Shown here in pieces: positions 58,297-64,000 of a stretch of DNA of 64,000 nucleotides. The position numbers and the translations under genes are program-made. Origin of the DNA: Novosphingobium sp. (GTDB lineage Bacteria; Pseudomonadota; Alphaproteobacteria; Sphingomonadales; Sphingomonadaceae); assembly GCF_039595395.1 (NCBI RefSeq), contig NZ_JBCNLP010000001.1, positions 2,232,001 to 2,296,000 on the forward strand. The letters run 5' to 3'. Each line of letters opens with the position of its first letter. Positions within the stretch are counted from its first letter, which is position 1. The notes under the pieces are model-generated. The model saw only the letters and a list, made by a program, of their open reading frames with translations, was not told where the DNA came from and searched no databases.

Positions 58297-59870
58297 TGGC
58301 CCAGGCATCTGGCTGGACCGACGAACGCTCAGCCGCCGGCAAGCGCAATCCCTGGCTGATCGTCGGCATCATCTCGATGGCGACCTTTATGGAGGTGCTC
58401 GACACCTCGATCGCCAATGTCTCGCTCACCCATATCGCGGGGAGCCTGTCGGCCAGTCAGGATGAATCGACCTGGGTGCTCACCAGCTATCTTGTGGCCA
58501 ATGCGGTGGTGATCCCGCTCTCGGGCTGGCTGTCCGATGTGATCGGGCGCAAGCGCTATTACATGATCTCGGTGGGGCTTTTCGGCGTCTCCTCGCTGTG
58601 CTGCGGCTTTGCGCCCAATCTCGCGATGCTGGTCGCGGCCCGCATCTTTCAGGGCATGGGCGGCGGCGGGCTTGCCCCTTCCGAGCAATCGATCCTGGCC
58701 GACACCTTCCCGCCCGAAAAGCGCGGGCAGGCCTTTGCCGCTTATGGCATCGTCGTGGTGGTGGGCCCGGTGCTGGGCCCGACGCTGGGTGGCTGGATCA
58801 CCGACAACTTCAGCTGGCACTGGATCTTTCTGATCAATGTGCCGGTCTCGATCCTCTCGCTGTTCCTTGTCCATTTTATCGTCTCGGAGCCCGAGGTGCT
58901 GGAAAAGGAACGGCGCGAGCGCTGGAAGGGTGGCCTCAGGGTCGATTATATCGGCTTTCTGCTGGTGGTGCTGGGCCTCGGTTGCCTTGAGATCACGCTG
59001 GACCGTGGCGAAACCGACAATTGGTTCGCGAGCGGCTTTATCTGCACCACTGCGATGATAAGCGGCACGTCGCTGATTGGGCTGGTGTTCTGGGAACTGC
59101 ACCATAGGGAGCCGATCATCGATCTGCGGCTGCTGGCCAATCGCAATTTCGCGATCACCACCACCTTTATGCTGACCACCGGTGCGGTGCTGTTCGGCAC
59201 CACCGCCATCCTGCCGCAGATGCTGCAACAGGTCTTCGGCTATGATGCCAGCACGGCGGGCATGGCGATGACCATGGGCGGGCTGGCCACGCTGGTTGCC
59301 ATGGTCATCGTGGGCCGGCTCGCGGGGCGGGTCGATACGCGCCTGCTGCTGATCCCTGCGTTAGCGTCGCAGGCGGCGGCTCTGTGGTATATGACGGGCT
59401 GGAATACGCAGATCAGCTTCCACGATGCCTCAATGGGGCGGCTGATCTCGGCGGCAGGGTTGCCGTTTCTCTTCATTCCGATCCAGACAGCGGCTTATGT
59501 GGGGCTCAAGCCGGAGAGCACCAATGATGCCTCGGCCATCCTCAATGTTGCCCGCAATCTGGGGGGCAGCTTCGGCATCGCCATCACCCAGGCCGCGCTG
59601 ATCGAGCGCGGCCAGTTCCACCAGTCGCGCATGGTCGAGACGTTAAGCCCGCTGAACCCAAATTATGCCGAGGCCGTGGCGCAGGCGGGCCCCTCGTTGG
59701 GGCTGAGCGACCCGGATGGGGCGACAGCGGTGATCTACCGGCAGGTGCAGCAGCAGGCCGAGATGCTCTCCTACATCGATGTGTTTCACGGCTTTATGAT
59801 CTTTGTGCTGCTGGTGCTGCCGCTGGGCTTGTTGATCCGGCAGGGCAAAAGCGCGGGAGGCCATGCATGA
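58296..59870 (+). CDS. EmrB/QacA-family (DHA2) multidrug MFS exporter
   Basis: A 524-residue inner-membrane exporter with 14 predicted segments. DHA2 landmarks: FMEVLDTSIANVSLTHIAGS in segment 1, WLSDVIGRKRYYMISVGLFG (motif A), ARIFQGMGGGGLAPSEQSIL, and motif C in GIVVVVGPVLGPTLGGWITD. It exports drugs or hydrophobic acids using the proton gradient. The ATG overlaps the EmrA stop (TGATG) and its stop overlaps the NodT start (ATGA), so all three are translated as one operon. Confidence 0.93.
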   Translation: MAQASGWTDERSAAGKRNPWLIVGIISMATFMEVLDTSIANVSLTHIAGSLSASQDESTWVLTSYLVANAVVIPLSGWLSDVIGRKRYYMISVGLFGVSSLCCGFAPNLAMLVAARIFQGMGGGGLAPSEQSILADTFPPEKRGQAFAAYGIVVVVGPVLGPTLGGWITDNFSWHWIFLINVPVSILSLFLVHFIVSEPEVLEKERRERWKGGLRVDYIGFLLVVLGLGCLEITLDRGETDNWFASGFICTTAMISGTSLIGLVFWELHHREPIIDLRLLANRNFAITTTFMLTTGAVLFGTTAILPQMLQQVFGYDASTAGMAMTMGGLATLVAMVIVGRLAGRVDTRLLLIPALASQAAALWYMTGWNTQISFHDASMGRLISAAGLPFLFIPIQTAAYVGLKPESTNDASAILNVARNLGGSFGIAITQAALIERGQFHQSRMVETLSPLNPNYAEAVAQAGPSLGLSDPDGATAVIYRQVQQQAEMLSYIDVFHGFMIFVLLVLPLGLLIRQGKSAGGHA

Positions 59871-61393
59871 AGCGGCGCATTCTCCTGCTTGGACCTCTGG
59901 CCTTGGCGGGCTGCACCGTTGGCCCGAATTACAGCGCACCGAAACCGCCGATGCCCGCTGCTTTCGCGGAAGATCAGGGCCCGCAGGCCGCGCCCGACCT
60001 GCAAGGCTGGTGGCATGCCTATCACGATCCCGAACTGGAGCGGCTGATCGCCATGGGGCTGGCTGACAATCCGGACCTCAAATCCGCCGCCGCGCGTATT
60101 CGCGGCGCGCGCGCCCAGGAAAGGGTCGCGCGCTCGGCCTATTTTCCGCAGGTCAATGCCACGGCGGGCAGCACCTATGAGCAGTTCAGCAAGAACGCGG
60201 GCCTGTCCTCGCTGGCCAGCCTGCTGGGCGGCGGCGGCAGTTCGGGGGCATCCTCGGCCGGTCTGCAGAACAGTTCGACCAGCGGCATCGCCGCGCCCGG
60301 CGATGACATCACCGTCTATTCCGCCGGTTTCGACGCCACCTGGGAGCTGGATCTCTTTGGCGGCACTCGCCGCAGCGTACAGGGCGCTCGCGCTCGCGCT
60401 GAGGCGGCTGTGTGGAGTGCGCGCGATGCCCAGCTCTCGCTGATCGCCGAAATTGTCGATGCTTATCTGCAATTGCGCACCCTTCAGGCCCGCGAACAGG
60501 TGGCGCGCGAGGAGGTGGACCGGCAGGAAAAACGCTTGGCCATCCTCGACCATACAGCCCAATCCGGCTTGACCCCGCAAGGCGATTTCATCCGCCAGCG
60601 CGCGCAACTGGCACAAGCACAGGCCGCCGTTGCCCCCATCGTGGCGGAAGGCAAGGCGCAGATGCATGGTCTCGGCATGCTGGTGGGCCGCATGCCCGAT
60701 ACGCTGATTGCCGAGTTGGCCGTGGTGCCGCCGCCTCTGCCCGCGCCGCCTCAGGTGCCCGCTGGACTGCCTTCGGATCTGCTGCGACGCCGCCCCGATG
60801 TCCGGATGGCCGAAAGGCAGTTGGCTGCCGCGACCGCCGATATCGGCGTGGCCGTGGCCGATCTCTATCCGCGCTTTACGCTGACGGGCGCCTCTCAGTT
60901 GATTTCCACCGCCCTGGGCAATCTCTTCACCGGAGACAGCCTGCAGCTGACTGGGCAGGCGCAGGCGATGTTCCCTATTCTCGACTGGGGCAAGCGCAAA
61001 GGGCAGGTCGCCCAGCGCAAGGCTCAGGCTGATGAAGCTTATTACGCCTTCCAGAAGGCAGTCCTGGGCGCGCTGCGCGATGTGGAGGACGCACTGATCC
61101 GCATCCGCAGCGAGCAAGAGCGCAACCGGGCCCTGCGGGGCAGCTTTGCCGATGCTACGCGTGCCAGTCAGGTGGTGGAGGCGCGCTATGCCTCCGGGCT
61201 CGTCGATTACGGCGCGGTGCTGGATGCGCGCGCTGCCGAGATTTCAGCGCATGACGCGTTGATCCAGAGCGATGGCGCCCTGCGCCGCGACACGCTGGCG
61301 CTCACCAAGGCGCTGGGCGGCGGATGGGAAGGCTTGCCTATGCCAGAGGCGCCGCCGGCGATGCCTTCGTATACCTCCGGCCCTAAACATTGA
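59867..61393 (+). CDS. Outer-membrane efflux lipoprotein, NodT/OprM type
   Basis: A 508-residue TolC-like channel with a lipoprotein signal (MKRRILLLGPLALAGC, lipidated Cys 16). The first repeat begins QGWWHAYHDPELERLIAMGL and ADNPDLKSAAARIRGARAQE; the second has LPSDLLRRRPDVRMAERQLA and AATADIGVAVADLYPRFTL, the NodT signature. A Gly/Ser-rich insertion (SLLGGGGSSGASSAGLQNSS, residues about 120-140) lies before EAAVWS. It completes the EmrA-EmrB-channel pump across the envelope. Confidence 0.92.
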   Translation: MKRRILLLGPLALAGCTVGPNYSAPKPPMPAAFAEDQGPQAAPDLQGWWHAYHDPELERLIAMGLADNPDLKSAAARIRGARAQERVARSAYFPQVNATAGSTYEQFSKNAGLSSLASLLGGGGSSGASSAGLQNSSTSGIAAPGDDITVYSAGFDATWELDLFGGTRRSVQGARARAEAAVWSARDAQLSLIAEIVDAYLQLRTLQAREQVAREEVDRQEKRLAILDHTAQSGLTPQGDFIRQRAQLAQAQAAVAPIVAEGKAQMHGLGMLVGRMPDTLIAELAVVPPPLPAPPQVPAGLPSDLLRRRPDVRMAERQLAAATADIGVAVADLYPRFTLTGASQLISTALGNLFTGDSLQLTGQAQAMFPILDWGKRKGQVAQRKAQADEAYYAFQKAVLGALRDVEDALIRIRSEQERNRALRGSFADATRASQVVEARYASGLVDYGAVLDARAAEISAHDALIQSDGALRRDTLALTKALGGGWEGLPMPEAPPAMPSYTSGPKH

Positions 61394-61442
61394 TGGGCTG
61401 AACTCTGGCGTGCCAACTGGCACGTGGAATTTCGGGACACCG

Positions 61443-62048
61443 TCAACCCGGATAGGGCGACTGCTTCAGCAGGCTGGCAAGATAGGCAGCATTCCCCGCT
61501 ACCATGCTTGCTGTTTTGGCGATGATCCTGGGCGTTTCAGTCAGATCCTTGAAATCGGTCGAACCCATGGCTTCGCCCACCCAATAGCAGGCGGCGATGG
61601 AAGGGATGGTCCAGCCCACATCATTCAGCGCCTGAAAAAGCTGGGCGCAGGCATAATGCGCGCCATCCTCATTGCCGACGATCGCAGTCACCGCCAGTCG
61701 GCCATAACTGGGCATGCGGCCTTGATCGTCGGTTTCACCCAGGAAGGCATCCATGCGCTCGAGCACGCGCTTGGCCACGCTGCTGATCTGACCTAGCCAA
61801 ATCGGACTGCCGAAGATGACGATGTCATGGGCAAGGATCTTGGCACGCAGCGCAGGCCAGTCATCGCCGTCACCTTCATCGGAAGTGACGCCCGGTTTGA
61901 TGTTCAGCCCAGCGACCCGCACGGTTTCGGTCAACGCCACGCCCTTGTCGGCAAAAGCCTTGCCCAGCACCGCGATCATCGCGTCGGTGGACGAGGTCTG
62001 CGCGGGATCGGGCTTGAGCGTGCAGTTGAGGGCCAGAGCCTTGAGAAT
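61443..62048 (-). CDS. Flavodoxin/NADPH-dependent FMN reductase-like protein with ATT start
   Basis: A 201-residue flavodoxin-fold protein. From the ATT at 62048 the frame reads LKALALNCTLKPDPAQTSST, the usual N-terminus with the FMN-phosphate loop; GGAAAGG lies 8 bases upstream, the right distance. The first ATG (61979) would remove these 23 residues. Later blocks: LAHDIVIFGSPIWLGQISSV, ERMDAFLGETDDQGRMPSYG, AIVGNEDGAHYACAQLFQAL. It binds FMN and probably reduces small molecules. Either ATT is a genuine rare start codon, as in infC, or an ATG has mutated and the protein is short or lost. Confidence 0.72.
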   Translation of the reverse strand: MLKALALNCTLKPDPAQTSSTDAMIAVLGKAFADKGVALTETVRVAGLNIKPGVTSDEGDGDDWPALRAKILAHDIVIFGSPIWLGQISSVAKRVLERMDAFLGETDDQGRMPSYGRLAVTAIVGNEDGAHYACAQLFQALNDVGWTIPSIAACYWVGEAMGSTDFKDLTETPRIIAKTASMVAGNAAYLASLLKQSPYPG

Positions 62049-62119
62049 CAGGTTTACCTTTCCGAAAACCGTGCGGTGCTGCGATGGGCAGTCAGGGAGA
62101 AGAGCGTCGTCAAACGGCC

Positions 62120-62290
62120 TTATTGTCCCTCATGGGTGGCAACCTCGGCGGTATCGGGATGTTTGCTCTGTTCGATATGGCCCAGGTTACGGCCCACAAA
62201 GCCGAAGATGAGGATCAACAACACGATGACGGCTGCCACAACGCCGCCACGCACACGTCGCTTGGGGGCGGGTTTCAATGGATCTTCCAT
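62120..62290 (-). CDS. 56-residue membrane protein downstream of cyoD
   Basis: An ATG at 62290 with AAGGAG 7 bases upstream opens a 57-codon frame: MEDPLKPAPKRRVRGG, then one membrane helix (VVAAVIVLLILIFGFVG), then RNLGHIEQSKHPDTAEVATH. The positively charged start followed by the helix puts the N-terminus in the cytoplasm. It lies 75 bp behind cyoD on the same strand and may be an accessory subunit of the quinol oxidase, similar in size to CydX/CcoQ-type peptides. That role is inference. Confidence 0.7.
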   Translation of the reverse strand: MEDPLKPAPKRRVRGGVVAAVIVLLILIFGFVGRNLGHIEQSKHPDTAEVATHEGQ

Positions 62291-62365
62291 GGTCTTGCTC
62301 CTTCTTGCGACTGAATTGTCTCTTGGAAAACAAGTCCTCCCGAGCTGGTTTGATCCACGCTGGCC

Positions 62366-62746
62366 TCAGGGCATATTGCCCATGGCGGCATGATCCATCG
62401 CCATGCCGTGGCTCAGATGCCCCATGATCCAGATCGAGCCGACGATCACCAGCAGCACGACGAGCGTCCCGAAAGCCAGCGCCAGCACATTGTTGGTGTT
62501 GTCCGGTCCGGTGGTGACATGCAGGAAAAACACCAGATGTACGCCCATCTGAGCCACAGCAAGCATCAAGATGGCCACCGGTACCGAAGGCGCCCAGACC
62601 AGATTGGTTGAGGCCACCCAGAAGGAAGCGGCTGTCAGCAGCAGTGCGAGGGCAAGGCCCAGCGTATAGCCGCGCAGGCTGGCCGCGCCATCCTGCCCCT
62701 CACCGGGAACGGTATCGCCGCTATCCTTCTTGTGTGGATCACTCAT
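62366..62746 (-). CDS. cyoD: Cytochrome o ubiquinol oxidase subunit IV
   Basis: A 126-residue membrane protein with three segments (GYTLGLALALLLTAASFWVA, VAILMLAVAQMGVHLVFFLH, LALAFGTLVVLLVIVGSIWI). MGVHLVFFLHV is the subunit IV signature. It assembles with CyoA-C in the inner membrane to oxidise ubiquinol and reduce oxygen. The ATG overlaps the cyoC stop (ATGA). The Met/His-rich C-terminus (MGHLSHGMAMDHAAMGNMP) is unusual and could bind copper, which is inference. Confidence 0.92.
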   Translation of the reverse strand: MSDPHKKDSGDTVPGEGQDGAASLRGYTLGLALALLLTAASFWVASTNLVWAPSVPVAILMLAVAQMGVHLVFFLHVTTGPDNTNNVLALAFGTLVVLLVIVGSIWIMGHLSHGMAMDHAAMGNMP

Positions 62747-63411
62747 CCCCGGCTCCCGAGCAAATAGACGATGGAAAAGACGCCGACCCACACAATGTCG
62801 AGCGCATGCCAGAAAAGGCTGAAGCACAGCAGGCGGCGCATGATGGCGGGTCGGAAGCCCTTGACCCAGATCTGCGCCATCATCGTGCCGAGCCATAGCA
62901 GACCGACGGTCACATGCAGCCCATGCAGCCCCACGAGCCCGAAAAAGCTGGAGAGAAAGGCGCTGCGCGTGGGCGTGGCACCCCGGGCCAGGAGTTCGGC
63001 AAATTCGCTCAGCTCGATGGCGAGGAAAGCCGCGCCCAGCAAGCCGGTGGCGGCCAGACACAGCTGGGTGGCGATCTGGTTCTTGCGCTCGGCCCCCAGA
63101 CTGGCCAGCCCGCAGCTATAGCTGGAGAGCAACAGGCACACCGTCTCGACCGCGACACGGGTGCGCGTGAAGATCTGCGGACCACTGGGGCCGCCCGCCG
63201 TGGCATGGGCCAGCACCGCATAGGCTGCGAAAAAGGCCGAAAACAGCACAATATCGGAGAGGAGATAAATCCAGAAACCATAGCCAACGACGATCCGCTT
63301 GGAAGCGGGGCCGCCTTTGCCGTGACCGGTGGTGTGGCGCTGCTTGTCCTCCTCGTTGCGGTTGTGGCCCAGCCTGTGGGGATCGCTTCGTGTGCCCGCT
63401 GCGCTGCTCAT
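62743..63411 (-). CDS. cyoC: Cytochrome o ubiquinol oxidase subunit III
   Basis: A 222-residue subunit III of haem-copper oxidases with five membrane segments. Landmarks: GYGFWIYLLSDIVLFSAFFA (with the conserved Ser-Asp), AFLAIELSEFAELLARGATP, SSFFGLVGLHGLHVTVGLLW (HGLHV) and WHALDIVWVGVFSIVYLLG. Subunit III stabilises the catalytic subunit. It overlaps cyoB upstream and cyoD downstream by 4 bp each, giving the usual cyoBCD order. Confidence 0.95.
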   Translation of the reverse strand: MSSAAGTRSDPHRLGHNRNEEDKQRHTTGHGKGGPASKRIVVGYGFWIYLLSDIVLFSAFFAAYAVLAHATAGGPSGPQIFTRTRVAVETVCLLLSSYSCGLASLGAERKNQIATQLCLAATGLLGAAFLAIELSEFAELLARGATPTRSAFLSSFFGLVGLHGLHVTVGLLWLGTMMAQIWVKGFRPAIMRRLLCFSLFWHALDIVWVGVFSIVYLLGSRG

Positions 63412-64000
63412 GCCGGCTCCTCGCCATTCTTGCCATTCCGGCTCAGTCGCGGCGCGCGGGCGGCCCGGCGCGCGCGGTCGATCCTGGCGACCTCTTCGAC
63501 AGGGATGGCAATCTCGTCACGGTCGCGCCAGGCGAAGACGACAAAGGTGGCATAGGTGCCAAGAAAACCCAGAATGGCCAGCCACCAGATTTGCCAGATC
63601 AGCGCAAAGCCGATCAGCGTCGCAAAAAACGCCGTGACGATGCCGGTGGGCGAATTGCGCGGCATGTCGATCGCCTCATAGTCTGGTTCCTCTCCAAGCG
63701 TTTGGGTTTCAATGGCGCGCTGTTTCATGCCCCAATAGGCCTCCTCGCCATGTACATTGGGCATCACCGCGAAGTTGAAGGCAGGCGGGGGGGAAGCGGT
63801 GGACCATTCCAGGCTGCGCCCGTCCCAGGGATCGCCGGTGAGATCGCGCAGGCGCTCGCGGTCGCGGATGCTGACGCAGAGCTGGATGGCCTGCGCCGCC
63901 ACGCCCAGCATCATGAAGCCCACGCCGGCCAGCGCAACATGCAGCCAGGGAATCCAATCGTCGACTTCGGTGCGTTGCAGGCGGCGGGTCATGCCCTCCA
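63408..64000 (-). CDS. cyoB: Cytochrome o ubiquinol oxidase subunit I, C-terminal part
   Basis: The last 197 residues of CyoB; the gene runs off the window at 64000. The visible part has EGMTRRLQRTEVDDWIPWLH, the segments WLHVALAGVGFMMLGVAAQA and IVTAFFATLIGFALIWQIWW, and SLEWSTASPPPAFNFAVMPN. The haem and copper ligands lie further upstream outside the window. The stop overlaps the cyoC start (ATGA). Confidence 0.93.
   Translation of the reverse strand, partial: EGMTRRLQRTEVDDWIPWLHVALAGVGFMMLGVAAQAIQLCVSIRDRERLRDLTGDPWDGRSLEWSTASPPPAFNFAVMPNVHGEEAYWGMKQRAIETQTLGEEPDYEAIDMPRNSPTGIVTAFFATLIGFALIWQIWWLAILGFLGTYATFVVFAWRDRDEIAIPVEEVARIDRARRAARAPRLSRNGKNGEEPA

Noticed and set aside
1..64000. 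CRISPR array, tRNA, rRNA or replication origin
   Set aside because: No regularly spaced repeats, tRNA-like cloverleaf, rRNA sequence or iteron cluster was noticed on reading the window; a covariance search was not possible.

Overview
The window reads as chromosomal DNA of a GC-rich alphaproteobacterium, most likely a sphingomonad (Novosphingobium or Sphingobium type). This is an inference from gene content: a FecI/FecR pair beside large TonB-dependent receptors, HWE-family histidine kinases with single-domain response regulators, EcfG-like (general stress response) promoter motifs, an OpgG-type Tat-exported protein, a cyo quinol oxidase and a SHOCT small protein. No rRNA, tRNA or CRISPR array was seen.

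Layout. 0.1-10.7 kb: an uptake locus with a two-unit TetR regulator and MFS carrier (minus strand), an ECF sigma factor and FecR anti-sigma, two paralogous TonB-dependent receptors (only the first has a signalling STN domain) and a secreted M20 amidohydrolase. 10.7-12.4 kb: decayed DNA with a frameshifted PAS-domain remnant, then a lone response regulator. 12.5-18.4 kb: a proteostasis island with groES-groEL, a small conserved protein, usg, two Hsp20 genes, a broken NDUFS4-like gene, a secreted protein and a MarC protein. Heat-shock-like promoters and a ROSE-like RNA thermometer precede the first Hsp20. 18.7-28.3 kb: small metabolic genes, including a NUDIX/PhzF deletion scar, an ABM-GNAT fusion, a cyclase/CGNR operon with a palindromic operator over its promoter, a GST, and a peroxiredoxin divergent from a LysR regulator. 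28.5-31.8 kb: a Tat-exported retropepsin-like protein and an IS3-family element flanked by two truncated genes without target duplication.

31.9-43.6 kb: stress and envelope genes (deaminase, beta-propeller, flavin reductase-like, pyridine nucleotide-disulfide oxidoreductase, SDR, DUF2171, DUF2231, a PQQ-type sugar dehydrogenase lipoprotein, small hydrophilic proteins, an FAD protein and an OpgG-type protein). Several have EcfG-like promoters, one of them palindromic and facing both ways. 43.7-48.5 kb: a signalling cluster in which a short LOV protein is translationally coupled to a CheB-CheR-PAS-HWE kinase and a single-domain response regulator. 48.9-54.5 kb: a DUF4142 lipoprotein, a SHOCT protein, a CocE/NonD hydrolase, two tiny hydrophilic proteins and an OprB-like porin. 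54.5-56.9 kb: a second HWE kinase, interrupted by an in-frame TGA, between two response regulators. 57.1-61.4 kb: an EmrA-EmrB-NodT efflux operon. 61.4-64 kb: a flavodoxin-like protein with an apparent ATT start, a 56-residue membrane protein, and the 3' end of a cyo operon that runs off the window.

The strongest candidates for something new are the split LOV/CheBR-HWE/regulator module, the two-unit TetR regulator, and the Hsp20 thermometer within an accessory chaperone island. All family assignments rest on reading motifs in the translations; no database search was run.
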